Shown here piece by piece: positions 1-6,835 of a DNA stretch of 8,200 bases (the first letter of the stretch is position 1; each line of letters starts with the position of its first letter). A program made the position numbers and the translations under genes. The notes under the pieces are model-generated. The model had not been told where the DNA came from. It searched no databases and saw nothing but the letters and a program-made list of their open reading frames with translations. The DNA comes from Campylobacter sp. (GTDB lineage: Bacteria > Campylobacterota > Campylobacteria > Campylobacterales > Campylobacteraceae): positions 1-8,200 of the forward strand of contig JAFVMP010000124.1 of the NCBI GenBank assembly GCA_017506845.1, in the 5' to 3' direction.

Positions 1-5
1 ACTTT

Positions 6-10
6 AAGGA
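6..10 (+). promoter_or_regulatory. Ribosome binding site of rplS
   Basis: AAGGA lies 6 bases before the ATG at 17, a normal Shine-Dalgarno position. A TAA at 5-7 could be the stop of an upstream gene; trmD commonly precedes rplS in bacteria, but too little sequence is present to confirm it. No promoter is visible in the 16 bases available, so rplS is probably read from upstream. Confidence 0.75.
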
Positions 11-16
11 AAAAAG

Positions 17-373
17 ATGAGAAATAAATATATTGAAGCATTTGAAAATGCTCAAATCGCGACTAAGTCTGTGCCTGACTTTCGTGCTGGTGATACTTTG
101 AGAATTGCTATCCACATCAAAGAAGGCGACAAAAGCAGAATTCAAAACTTTGAAGGCGTTTGTATAGCTCGCCGCGGTAGTGGTACTGGTGAAACTTTCA
201 TTATTCGCAAAATCGGTGCTAATAGTGTTGGTGTAGAGAGAATTTTCCCTATTTATAGCGATAGCTTAGAGAGTATTACAGTTTTACGTAGAGGTCGTGT
301 AAGACGTTCTAAACTATTCTATCTACGTGATAGACGTGGTAAAGCTGCTAGAATTAAAGAGCTTAAAAAGTAA
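17..373 (+). CDS. rplS: 50S ribosomal protein L19
   Basis: Structural protein of the large ribosomal subunit, located at the 30S-50S interface, where it takes part in an inter-subunit bridge. The 118-residue length matches the family (about 115-120). Visible family signatures are the central block [17 protein letters not shown] (residues 45-61), followed by IRKIG and VGVERIFP (71-78), and the basic C-terminal signature [20 protein letters not shown] (94-113). The protein is strongly basic, as expected for an rRNA binder. The ATG is chosen because AAGGA sits 6 bases upstream and the protein begins at the usual family N-terminus. It is probably the last gene of an rpsP-rimM-trmD-rplS type operon, since a strong terminator starts 17 bases after its stop; the upstream genes are outside the window. 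Confidence 0.98.
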   Translation: MRNKYIEAFENAQIATKSVPDFRAGDTLRIAIHIKEGDKSRIQNFEGVCIARRGSGTGETFIIRKIGANSVGVERIFPIYSDSLESITVLRRGRVRRSKLFYLRDRRGKAARIKELKK

Positions 374-389
374 TTTCTATTACAATTTC

Positions 390-413
390 GCCCCTTTTTT
401 GGGGCTTTTCTTC
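390..413 (+). terminator. Intrinsic terminator after rplS
   Basis: A perfect 5-bp GC stem, GCCCC (390-394) with GGGGC (401-405), encloses a six-T loop (395-400) and is followed by TTTTCTTC. This GC stem stands out in an AT-rich region and lies 17 bases after the rplS stop. It should end the ribosomal operon and separate it from the cupin gene. Confidence 0.9.
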
Positions 414-427
414 TATTTATTATTTCT

Positions 428-433
428 TATTAT
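428..433 (+). promoter_or_regulatory. Possible -10 box for the cupin gene
   Basis: TATTAT lies about 20 bases before the cupin ATG, in a T-rich stretch directly after the rplS terminator. There is no clear -35 box, which is common in Campylobacter sigma70 promoters. The strong terminator upstream suggests the cupin gene needs its own promoter, but in such AT-rich DNA this hexamer could arise by chance. Confidence 0.3.
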
Positions 434-453
434 CAATATTTTTGGAATCTATT

Positions 454-792
454 ATGGAAAAAGTTGTTTTTAATTTTAATATATTCGATGGCGTTAAAAC
501 TGCTATGCTTTGTGAGAGTGAATTTAGCAAAGAGATTCGTATTACAATGTCTAAAGACGCTATTATGAAAGAACATATGGCTCCAAATGCGATTATAGTT
601 CAAGTGCTTCGTGGTAGTATTGAATTTGAAATGAGTGGCAAGATTTTGGTTATGAATGAATTTGATATGATTACACTTCCATCTCTTGTGCCGCACTCTT
701 TAAAGGCTTTAGAAGATTCTATAATAAGATTAAGCTTATCAAAATCTGATAGCCATACAAGAGTTTTTAAGGTAGCAAATAGTAAAAAGTAA
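454..792 (+). CDS. Small single-domain cupin protein, function unknown
   Basis: A 112-residue cytoplasmic protein with no signal peptide or membrane segment. It fits a minimal one-domain cupin: the block around H41 (EHMAPNAIIVQVLRGSIEF, 40-58) corresponds to cupin motif 1, and MITLPSLVPHSLKAL (72-86) with H81 to motif 2, joined by a short Gly/Met-Asn turn (62-70). The classic HxH and the glutamate of motif 1 are absent. Only H41 and H81 remain as obvious ligands, so metal binding is uncertain. Small cupins of this H-x-A-P...VQVLxG type are usually annotated only as cupin domain proteins. The ATG at 454 is preferred over an in-frame TTG at 442, because TGGA just before the ATG can act as a weak ribosome binding site and the TTG has none. 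It stands alone between a terminator and a convergent operon. The substrate cannot be inferred. Confidence 0.85.
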   Translation: MEKVVFNFNIFDGVKTAMLCESEFSKEIRITMSKDAIMKEHMAPNAIIVQVLRGSIEFEMSGKILVMNEFDMITLPSLVPHSLKALEDSIIRLSLSKSDSHTRVFKVANSKK

Positions 793-871
793 TTTTTAAA
801 TTTGCCTTAATATACTACTATCATTTAAATTTTTACAAAAAACTAGCTTTAATTACTTATGCTATAAATAA

Positions 872-910
872 TTAGAGTTTAAATTTGAAGTTATCAAATT
901 CAAACTCTAA
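872..910 (-). terminator. Long stem-loop, probable terminator of the alaS-pbpA operon
   Basis: Bases 872-880 pair with 902-910 (9 bp), 881/901 is an A-C mismatch, and 882-888 pair with 894-900 (7 bp), leaving a five-base loop. The structure begins three bases after the pbpA stop (914-916). Read on the minus strand it is followed by TTATTTAT, a moderately U-rich tail. Read on the plus strand the tail is A-rich, so it is a poor terminator for the cupin gene, although it may still stabilise that transcript's 3' end. The stem is AT-rich, so termination efficiency is uncertain. Confidence 0.65.
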
Positions 911-913
911 AAA

Positions 914-2854
914 CTAGAAAATTATCCCTTCTCTATCTTGCTTTTCTAGGATATTATTTTGTTCTTTTGGTAAAGGCGAGGTGGTAGTATATAATGCATC
1001 TACTCCGTTATAAACTTTACGATATACACCAGGAGGCATATCAAATTTGCGTTTAGTTTGTGGATATTCAGCAATAAAGTCTTGCATAAACTGCTTAAAT
1101 ACTGGTGCTGCTGTTCTAGAACCACCCTCTACATAGCGCATCGGAGTATTATTGTCATTTCCATACCAAATTAAGACTTGAATTTCTGGTGAAAATCCAC
1201 AAAACCAAGCATCTACACTCTCATTTGTAGTTCCGGTTTTTCCTGCTAGTTCAATCCCTTCAACTTTTGCTGAGCGACCAGTTCCATTATTTACAACATC
1301 TTGAAGCATTGTAATCATTAGATATGCTTGTTCTGGTTTGATAATCTCGCTACTTTTTGGTTCAAATGTAAATACTTCACCATTTTTGTCTTCCACTAAA
1401 TTAATGAGTCTAGTCTCGTGTTTAGTACCAAGTCCTGGGAATATCGAGTATTGTTCGCTATAATCCATAAGACTAACTCCAAAGCTTCCAAGTGCAATTG
1501 ATAGATTATTGGGAATATCTTTAAAACCAAAATCCTCTAAATCCCTTTGAACTACATCAAGGCCAATAGAATTTAAAAGATTTATTGTAGCAAGATTACG
1601 CGATTGTTTTAATGCATCATTTAAAGTGATTAAGCCTTTAAAATTACCACTAAAGTTTTTAGGCTTCCAGTCTTGATCTTCTTTGTTATTTTTATTTACT
1701 CCTTCATAAATTCTAGATATATCAGCTATTTTGCTTTGTGGGGATAATCCTTGGTTTAAAGCAATTTGATATATAAATGGTTTAAAACTAGAACCCGGCT
1801 GGCGAGAGCTTTGTGTAGCACGGTTAAAGTTACTTTTAGCATAATCTACGCCACCTACTAAAGCTAGTATATCTCCATTGGTGGGATTGGTGACGATCAT
1901 TGCGCCATTTAATACTGTGGTATTTGCGTCTTTATTTCGTTTTAGGATTTCGTTATAGCCAAATTTAAGTGCATTTTGTGCTATCTCTTGCACTTTTAAA
2001 TCAGCATTTAGAGTGATTTTATATCCACCATATCGTATATCAGGATATAGCGGGGCTAGTTGCTTTATAGTCTCATCTACTAGATATGGGGCTTTGTTTT
2101 GAGTCAAGGTTTGGTCATAAATTTTTGGCATCTCTTTTATAGCAGCTTGATACTCTTTGGTTGTTATCCAGCCGATATTGTGCATTCTTAGCAGTACATT
2201 ATTTGCTCTTGAGAGAGATAGATCTAAATGTCTTGTAGGGTCATAGCTGCTAGGTGCTTTTGGTAGTCCTACTAATATGGATATCTCTTTTAAACTAAGC
2301 TCATCAAGATTTTTTTTAAAATATCCAAGCGCAGCAGTCTTAATCCCATAATATCCGTGACCAAAATATACCTGGTTTAAATATCGCTCAATTATCTGTT
2401 CTTTAGTTAGAGTGTGTTCAACTTCGTAAGAGATTATTAACTCTTTTAGTTTACGAGTAAATTTTTTCTCACGTGTTAAGAGCATATTTTTGACTAGTTG
2501 TTGGGTTAGAGTTGAGGCACCTTCAACTAAAGCCATTGCTTGAATATCTTTAATTGCTGCTCTAAAAATTGCTTCATAATTTATCCCGCCATGTTCAAAA
2601 AATGCTGTATCTTCTATAGCAATGAGTGCTTCTATAATGCGTGGCGGGATTTCGCTAAATTTAGCGTATTGTCTATTTTCTTCATCAAAAATATAGGCTA
2701 CTAAATCACCATTTTTATCATAAATATGAGTCGTTAATTTTGGATTGTAATCTACAATTTTAGATATATCAATCTTAATCTGAGAGTAAAAATATATAAT
2801 TCCAGCCACGCTAGCTAATGCTAAAATTATAATTAGGTTGAAAATATATTTCAT
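914..2854 (-). CDS. pbpA: Class A penicillin-binding protein (PBP1A type)
   Basis: Bifunctional peptidoglycan synthase anchored in the inner membrane with its catalytic domains in the periplasm; it polymerises lipid II into glycan strands and cross-links the peptides. Residues 5-25 form the N-terminal membrane anchor. The glycosyltransferase (GT51) domain spans about 45-215: EDTAFFEHGG (81-90) carries the catalytic E81, GASTLTQQLVKN is 112-123, RKLKE with second glutamate E138 is 134-138, and IIERYLNQVYFG is 154-165. The transpeptidase domain shows SSFK (355-358, nucleophile S355), SRN (418-420) and KTGT (539-542). All key residues are present. At 646 residues it is compact: the spacing between domains leaves no room for a long insert such as the extra domain of E. 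coli PBP1A. The start overlaps the maf stop (ATGA), with AAAGGC upstream. Last gene of the operon. Known names include pbpA, mrcA and ponA. Confidence 0.96.
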   Translation of the reverse strand: MKYIFNLIIILALASVAGIIYFYSQIKIDISKIVDYNPKLTTHIYDKNGDLVAYIFDEENRQYAKFSEIPPRIIEALIAIEDTAFFEHGGINYEAIFRAAIKDIQAMALVEGASTLTQQLVKNMLLTREKKFTRKLKELIISYEVEHTLTKEQIIERYLNQVYFGHGYYGIKTAALGYFKKNLDELSLKEISILVGLPKAPSSYDPTRHLDLSLSRANNVLLRMHNIGWITTKEYQAAIKEMPKIYDQTLTQNKAPYLVDETIKQLAPLYPDIRYGGYKITLNADLKVQEIAQNALKFGYNEILKRNKDANTTVLNGAMIVTNPTNGDILALVGGVDYAKSNFNRATQSSRQPGSSFKPFIYQIALNQGLSPQSKIADISRIYEGVNKNNKEDQDWKPKNFSGNFKGLITLNDALKQSRNLATINLLNSIGLDVVQRDLEDFGFKDIPNNLSIALGSFGVSLMDYSEQYSIFPGLGTKHETRLINLVEDKNGEVFTFEPKSSEIIKPEQAYLMITMLQDVVNNGTGRSAKVEGIELAGKTGTTNESVDAWFCGFSPEIQVLIWYGNDNNTPMRYVEGGSRTAAPVFKQFMQDFIAEYPQTKRKFDMPPGVYRKVYNGVDALYTTTSPLPKEQNNILEKQDREGIIF

Positions 2855-3396
2855 AAAAATGCCTTTAAATTTATAATATCTAGCCCCATGGCTGTGGGTT
2901 TGTTGCCGCTTTCTTGTTCTATATATATTTTATTAAATCCTTCTATCATCATCGCTCCAGCTTTATCTTTCCATAATCCGCTAGCTATGTATTCATCTAA
3001 ATGAGATGAATTAAATTTAGCAAATTTATAGCTTGCAATACTTAGCATATCAATAGAGATATTTGGGCTAATAAACTTCATAGCAGTATAGACGCTAGTC
3101 AAATTTCCGCTTTGCAACTCTAGCATATATCTAGCGTGCGCTTCATCTGTGGCCTTACCAAGAATTTTTCCGCAAGCTGCTACGCTACTATCAGCAAAAA
3201 GAACACGCTCATACTGGTTTTTAAATTTATCAAAAAATTGCTTGGCTTTGTTATTTACGATACTCATAGCATATTTTGCTGGTGGTAAATTTGTGTCAAA
3301 TTCTTCATCATAATCTAGGCTAACTTGAATAAACTCAACACCATATTCACGCAAAATCATCGCTCTACTAGCTGAGCTAGATGCTAAAACTATCAT
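2851..3396 (-). CDS. maf: Maf family nucleotide pyrophosphatase
   Basis: Cytoplasmic 181-residue protein of the Maf/HAM1 fold. Family members hydrolyse nucleoside triphosphates (dTTP, UTP or modified pyrimidines) to monophosphates, and Maf was first described as a septum-formation inhibitor. Visible signatures: LASSSASRAMIL (4-15), the phosphate-binding start; NNKAKQF (48-54); FADSSVAACGKILGKATDE (67-85) with the conserved acidic D69; and YIASGLWKDKAGAMMIEGF (136-154). It diverges from textbook Maf: the SGRxHxVxT block reads SGNLTSVYT, the usual IQG is IEG, and the NVxGLP end is TAMGLD. From memory H. pylori Maf is divergent in a similar way, so this is probably an epsilonproteobacterial subfamily rather than decay, but substrate choice cannot be assigned. 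The ATG overlaps the stop of the preceding gene by 4 bases and has AGAGGA five bases upstream. It lies between the membrane gene and pbpA. Confidence 0.92.
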   Translation of the reverse strand: MIVLASSSASRAMILREYGVEFIQVSLDYDEEFDTNLPPAKYAMSIVNNKAKQFFDKFKNQYERVLFADSSVAACGKILGKATDEAHARYMLELQSGNLTSVYTAMKFISPNISIDMLSIASYKFAKFNSSHLDEYIASGLWKDKAGAMMIEGFNKIYIEQESGNKPTAMGLDIINLKAFL

Positions 3397-3890
3397 AAAA
3401 ATCCTCTAAAAGTAACACCAAGATAGATATTAATAAATGATAAAACGATATTTAAAGGGGTAAAATAATATATTATCAAAACTAAATTTTCATGACTCAT
3501 AAGCATATCATCTTTTAAAAACGCCTCTTTGGCTTGACGAAATTTATACCAAATATATGCTAAATTTGCCCCAATAAATGCTAAAATTGCTAGCTTAGTT
3601 TTAACAATTGCTTCAACCATCGGATCGCCAATTGGAAATCGTTCTCCATAAGACATAAACATTCCACCAAAGCCTAAAAATGCCACTATCGCTAAGGCGC
3701 TAAAAAGAAATTTATTAAATTCCTTTAAAATTAGCTTATAGCGATGTGGATTTTGCTCAATATCCCTAAAGCAGTAATGACCACAAACTACTACTGTAAT
3801 TTGTAAAGCAATAAAAAGTGCTGCAACACTAATATGCATAAATGGCGCAATCTGGTCAAGTCTAGCAAATGAACTATTTAAAGCGTTCAA
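3393..3890 (-). CDS. Four-helix integral membrane protein, function unknown
   Basis: A 165-residue inner-membrane protein with four predicted hydrophobic segments at about 15-38, 61-80, 99-116 and 136-158. The loops are mostly charged, and no catalytic motif is evident. The layout resembles the CopD/HemJ group of small heme or copper membrane proteins: a histidine at the start of helix 1 (H19, [11 protein letters not shown]), LGFGGMFM in helix 2 (72-79), and lysines before helix 3 (VKTKLAIL, 96-103). The resemblance is weak and I assign no function. The start is TTG at 3888-3890: it overlaps the alaS stop as TTGA, AAGAG lies six bases upstream, and the next gene junctions have the same 4-base overlap. 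An internal ATG (codon 18) would cut into helix 1. As I recall it, C. jejuni has alaS followed directly by maf, so this gene may be an addition found in some lineages. Confidence 0.8.
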   Translation of the reverse strand: MNALNSSFARLDQIAPFMHISVAALFIALQITVVVCGHYCFRDIEQNPHRYKLILKEFNKFLFSALAIVAFLGFGGMFMSYGERFPIGDPMVEAIVKTKLAILAFIGANLAYIWYKFRQAKEAFLKDDMLMSHENLVLIIYYFTPLNIVLSFINIYLGVTFRGFL

Positions 3891-6421
3891 AGTTTACTCT
3901 TAATTAATTTGTTAGCTTCTTCTAAGGCATTTGATATTTTGTTTATATCTTTGCCTCCAGCAGTAGCAAAATCATCTCTACCGCCTCCGCCTCCGCCTAC
4001 AATTGGGGCAATTGATTTTACTAATTCTCCAGCTTTTATATTGCAATTTTTAGATCCAGCTGCTAGCATTACCTTGCCATCTTTAGCACTAGCTAAAAAT
4101 ATTACAACACTATCAAATTTATTTTTTATTTCATCAATTTTTGCCTTGATATCACCATTAAATTCATCAACAACTACATTAATGCTATTTATAATCTTAG
4201 AATCTAGTTCTACTGATGAATTGGTATTTTTTATCTCATTTTGAAGAGATTTTATCTCATCTTTTAACTTAGCAATAGCAGCAATTGGACTAGCGCCTTT
4301 TAAGCTAGCTTTAATCTCTTCAAGCTCGTTTCTTAGCTCATTTGCGTAGTTTAGTGCAGCACGAGAACAAACCGCCTCAATACGCCTAACTCCAGCACTT
4401 ACACCGCTCTCTTTGGTAATAAAAAAACTACCTATTTCATTGATATTTTCAACATGAGTGCCACCACATAGCTCCTTAGAACAGCCCAAAGTTAAAACAC
4501 GCACTTCATCACTATATTTTTCACCAAAGAGTGCTATAGCTCCACTATTTTTAGCTGAGTTTATATCCATTATTTCTACTTTTGCTTTAGCGCCTGCTTG
4601 GATTTGGTCATTTACAAATTTTTCAATTTGGGCTAACTCATCACTACTTACAGGTTTTGGATGACTAAAGTCAAATCTTAATTTATCAGCCTCTACGCTA
4701 CTTCCAGCTTGAGATATATGTGAGCCTAAAACGCTTCTAAGTGCTGCGTGAAGTAGGTGTGTGGCTGAGTGGTGACGGCGGATTTCTAATCTATCTGGGC
4801 TTACTTTGCACTCTACTTCGTCACCTACGCTAATAGTAGAACTTACTTGAATTTGGCTTAAATTTAATTCAAAATATTTTTTAGTATCTAAAACTTTGTT
4901 ATCATTTATTTTGCCACTATCTCCACATTGTCCACCGCTTTGAGCATAAAATGGAGTTTTATCAAGCATTATATATCCGCTCTCGCCAGTGCTTAATTTA
5001 TTGGTGATTTTAAATTCGTTATTAAGCAGAGCTAGAACACGGCTAGTTGAGCTTAAGCTGTCATATCCGATAAATTCATTTTTGCCAAATTTTTCAAGTA
5101 GTTCTTTAAAATCGCCACTCTCCTTAGCCGCATCGCCACTCCCTTTCCAGCTAGCTTTTGCTCTTGCTTTTTGTTCACTCATTAAAGTATCAAATTTAGC
5201 AGCATCTACACTTAAGCCTTTTTCTCTTAACATATCTGCAGTTAGATCTAATGGAAAACCATAAGTATCATAAAGCTTAAACGCTACTTCGCCACTAAAA
5301 ATATCTTTAGTTTTAGCAAGCTCTTCATTAAATAGATCTAATCCTGCTGCAATAGTAGCTAAAAATCTCTCTTCTTCAAGCTTGATTAGCTCTTTTACAT
5401 ACTCTTTTTTCTCGTTTAGATATTCATAGTGACCACCCATTAACTCTACTACTTTATCTACAAGTTTATACATAAATGGTTCTTTAATTCCAAGTAAGTA
5501 GCCATGTCTTAAAGCTCGTCTTAGAATTCTTCTTAAGACATATCCACGACCTTCTTTATCGAAATTTACGCCTTGGGCTAGCAAGAATACAACCGATCTA
5601 ATATGATCGCTAATAACTCTAAAGCTCGCACCACTTTCATATTCATAGGTTAAATTTGCAATCTTAGCTACTTCGTTGATAAGTGGCATAAATAGCGAAC
5701 TATCATAGTTGCTAAATTTACCCTCTTTAATAGCTGTAACTCTTTCAAGCCCCATACCTGTATCGATGCTAGGTTTTGGCAAAGGAGTCATAGTTCCATC
5801 GCTACTTCTTTCAAACTGCATAAATACTAAATTCCAAATTTCTAAAAATCTATCACCATCGCCACCCATATAGTCTTCATCGCTATTAAAATGCTCAGCA
5901 CCTTGGTCATAAAATATCTCACTACATGGACCACATGGGCCAGTATCACCCATCGCCCAGAAGTTATCTTTATCACCAAATTTATAGATTCTCTCTTTTT
6001 GGATATGTTTTTGCCAAATTTCATAAGCCTCATCATCGTTTTCATGCACAGTTACATATAATCTATCTTTTGGTAGTTTTAAAACTTCAGTTACAAACTC
6101 CCATGCATATGCAATTGCTTCAGTTTTAAAATACTCACCAAAGCTAAAATTACCAAGCATTTCAAAAAATGTATGATGTCTGGCTGTATAGCCTACATTA
6201 TCTAAATCATTGTGTTTGCCTCCAGCTCTAATACATGTTTGGCAACTTGTACGGATTGGCGGGGTAGGGCGTGGTACATCTCCAGTAAATATGCTTTTAA
6301 ATGGAACCATTCCAGCGTTTGTAAATAATAAAGTTGCATCATCTGGTACTAGTGCAGATGAGGCTATAACCTCATGTCCTTTACTTTTAAAAAATTCTAA
6401 ATACTCTTTTCTAATATCCAT
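3887..6421 (-). CDS. alaS: Alanyl-tRNA synthetase
   Basis: Class II synthetase that charges tRNA-Ala and clears mischarged Ser- and Gly-tRNA-Ala. All parts are visible in 844 residues, slightly shorter than E. coli (about 875). The N-terminal catalytic domain (about 1-240) holds [18 protein letters not shown] (81-98), [11 protein letters not shown] (158-168) and the class II motif 3 DTGMGLERV (220-228). Next come the tRNA-recognition region (about 240-450) and the editing domain, with zinc-site residues HSATH (H551, H555) and CGGTH (C652, H656). The C-Ala domain carries a coiled-coil linker (about 690-735) and the Gly-rich [15 protein letters not shown] (809-823). No expected active-site residue is missing. 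The start ATG has AGGA nine bases upstream. First gene of a four-gene operon read from a promoter at about 6455; its stop overlaps the next start. Confidence 0.98.
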   Translation of the reverse strand: MDIRKEYLEFFKSKGHEVIASSALVPDDATLLFTNAGMVPFKSIFTGDVPRPTPPIRTSCQTCIRAGGKHNDLDNVGYTARHHTFFEMLGNFSFGEYFKTEAIAYAWEFVTEVLKLPKDRLYVTVHENDDEAYEIWQKHIQKERIYKFGDKDNFWAMGDTGPCGPCSEIFYDQGAEHFNSDEDYMGGDGDRFLEIWNLVFMQFERSSDGTMTPLPKPSIDTGMGLERVTAIKEGKFSNYDSSLFMPLINEVAKIANLTYEYESGASFRVISDHIRSVVFLLAQGVNFDKEGRGYVLRRILRRALRHGYLLGIKEPFMYKLVDKVVELMGGHYEYLNEKKEYVKELIKLEEERFLATIAAGLDLFNEELAKTKDIFSGEVAFKLYDTYGFPLDLTADMLREKGLSVDAAKFDTLMSEQKARAKASWKGSGDAAKESGDFKELLEKFGKNEFIGYDSLSSTSRVLALLNNEFKITNKLSTGESGYIMLDKTPFYAQSGGQCGDSGKINDNKVLDTKKYFELNLSQIQVSSTISVGDEVECKVSPDRLEIRRHHSATHLLHAALRSVLGSHISQAGSSVEADKLRFDFSHPKPVSSDELAQIEKFVNDQIQAGAKAKVEIMDINSAKNSGAIALFGEKYSDEVRVLTLGCSKELCGGTHVENINEIGSFFITKESGVSAGVRRIEAVCSRAALNYANELRNELEEIKASLKGASPIAAIAKLKDEIKSLQNEIKNTNSSVELDSKIINSINVVVDEFNGDIKAKIDEIKNKFDSVVIFLASAKDGKVMLAAGSKNCNIKAGELVKSIAPIVGGGGGGRDDFATAGGKDINKISNALEEANKLIKSKL

Positions 6422-6451
6422 AGATTCTATCCTATTTAAAAAAATGGCTAG

Positions 6452-6460
6452 ATTGTATCA
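6452..6460 (-). promoter_or_regulatory. Promoter of the alaS operon (extended -10)
   Basis: On the minus strand TGATACAAT is a TGn-type extended -10 (TACAAT at 6457-6452), about 31 bases before the alaS ATG, which implies a leader of roughly 25 bases. No -35 box is visible at the usual distance (6475-6480 reads TAATAA). Instead the upstream DNA is a phased AT repeat, in keeping with Campylobacter promoters that depend on periodic AT tracts rather than a -35. Confidence 0.6.
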
Positions 6461-6487
6461 TAAATTTACTAAATTTATTAAATTTAA
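6461..6487. repeat. Three tandem 9-bp AT repeats upstream of alaS
   Basis: TAAATTTAN occurs three times head to tail (6461-6469, 6470-6478, 6479-6487), with a degenerate fourth copy (ATAAATTTTA) at 6489. Each unit contains the palindrome TAAATTTA. The array begins directly next to the alaS -10 element, in the -35 to UP-element region, between two divergent genes. It may bend DNA or bind a regulator; nothing in the window identifies one. Confidence 0.75.
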
Positions 6488-6521
6488 GATAAATTTTATA
6501 TCCAAATTCATCATTTTTAGG

Positions 6522-6551
6522 TTGTGAATTTAAGCATTAACTAGCTATAAT
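6522..6551 (+). promoter_or_regulatory. Sigma70-type promoter of the phnA-like gene
   Basis: TTGTGA (6522-6527) is separated by 18 bases from a consensus TATAAT (6546-6551). Transcription would start near 6558 and give a leader of about 23 bases. This is the best promoter match in the window and diverges from the alaS promoter some 65 bases away. Confidence 0.75.
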
Positions 6552-6568
6552 TTGTTCTTAATTCAACT

Positions 6569-6577
6569 AAGGGAGAG
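6569..6577 (+). promoter_or_regulatory. Strong ribosome binding site of the phnA-like gene
   Basis: AAGGGAGAG ends three bases before the ATG at 6581. This purine run is a much better Shine-Dalgarno than most in the window and supports the short ORF being a real, well-translated gene. Confidence 0.8.
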
Positions 6578-6580
6578 AAT

Positions 6581-6790
6581 ATGGCAAAAGATTCAAATGG
6601 TACAGAGTTAAACGCAGGCGATAGCGTTACAGTTATTAAAGATTTAAAAGTCAAAGGCGCAAGCAGTACTATTAAACGTGGTACAACAATTAAAAATATC
6701 AAGTTAACTAGTAAAGATAGCGAAGTAGAGTGCAAAATAAATGGCGTTGGAACAGTAGTTCTAAAATGCGAATTCCTTAAAAAAATCTAA
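6581..6790 (+). CDS. phnA: Stand-alone PhnA (YjdM) C-terminal domain protein
   Basis: A 69-residue cytoplasmic protein matching the C-terminal domain of the PhnA/YjdM family along its whole length: DSNGTELNAGDSVTVIKDLKVKG (4-26), then SSTIKRGTTIKNIKL (28-42) and ECKINGVGTVVLKCEFLKK (50-68). E. coli YjdM, about 111 residues, has an N-terminal zinc ribbon before this domain; here it is missing. The gene is complete, since it has its own consensus promoter and strong ribosome binding site and the upstream DNA holds no in-frame extension resembling a zinc ribbon. Despite the old label alkylphosphonate uptake protein, the family is not established as part of phosphonate breakdown, and no phn genes occur here. 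The fold is probably a small SH3-like beta barrel (inference). A hairpin follows, so it is probably transcribed mainly alone. The name denotes the family, not a proven function. Confidence 0.9.
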   Translation: MAKDSNGTELNAGDSVTVIKDLKVKGASSTIKRGTTIKNIKLTSKDSEVECKINGVGTVVLKCEFLKKI

Positions 6791-6795
6791 ATTTA

Positions 6796-6823
6796 ATAAG
6801 AAAAGGCTTATGCTTTTTCTTAT
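6796..6823 (+). terminator. 12-bp hairpin between the phnA-like gene and rmuC
   Basis: Bases 6796-6807 pair with 6812-6823 (12 bp, one G-U) around the loop TTAT. The inner part, AAAAGGC-TTAT-GCTTTTT followed by CTTAT, has the look of an intrinsic terminator whose U-tract doubles as the 3' arm. It starts five bases after the phnA stop. Because the rmuC ribosome binding site begins only two bases after the hairpin, it could also limit rmuC translation or act as a leaky terminator. Confidence 0.6.
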
Positions 6824-6825
6824 AT

Positions 6826-6830
6826 GGAGG
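6826..6830 (+). promoter_or_regulatory. Ribosome binding site that fixes the rmuC start
   Basis: GGAGG lies five bases before the ATG at 6836. It overlaps the codons that follow an alternative in-frame ATG at 6824, which itself has only the hairpin arm upstream and no Shine-Dalgarno. It therefore selects 6836. Confidence 0.8.
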
Positions 6831-6835
6831 ATGCG

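Noticed and set aside
395..400. Six-T run as a contingency tract
   Set aside because: It is the loop of the rplS terminator, is not in a gene and is too short to be notable in this genome.
433..696. Minus-strand ORF of 87 codons opposite the cupin gene
   Set aside because: Its translation has skewed His/Asn/Phe content and no motif, and it lies antisense to a supported cupin; a shadow frame.
837..917. Direct repeat AAAAACTAG (838-846 and 909-917) as an attachment site
   Set aside because: Only nine AT-rich bases, one copy inside the pbpA stop region, and no integrase or mobile gene nearby; chance is the simplest explanation.
3980..3997. Hexanucleotide repeat (GGAGGC, three copies on the minus strand) as a phase-variation tract
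   Set aside because: The unit is a multiple of three, so slippage would keep frame, and it encodes the Gly-rich block expected in AlaRS C-Ala domains.
3909..4244. Plus-strand ORF of 111 codons opposite the 3' end of alaS
   Set aside because: Antisense to the conserved C-Ala domain; the Pro run is only the complement of the alaS glycine codons.
6461..6487. Tandem 9-bp repeats as replication iterons or a CRISPR fragment
   Set aside because: Units are too short and have no spacers; no initiator gene, DnaA-box cluster or cas gene is nearby.
6210..6527. Plus-strand ORF of 105 codons across the alaS start and promoter
   Set aside because: Antisense to a conserved catalytic region, with no motif in the translation and no ribosome binding site that I can see.
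6541..6735. Minus-strand ORF of 64 codons opposite the phnA-like gene
   Set aside because: The plus-strand frame matches a known family and has a promoter and RBS; this is its shadow.
6824..6835. Upstream in-frame ATG as the rmuC start
   Set aside because: It has no ribosome binding site, whereas GGAGG lies at ideal distance from the ATG at 6836.
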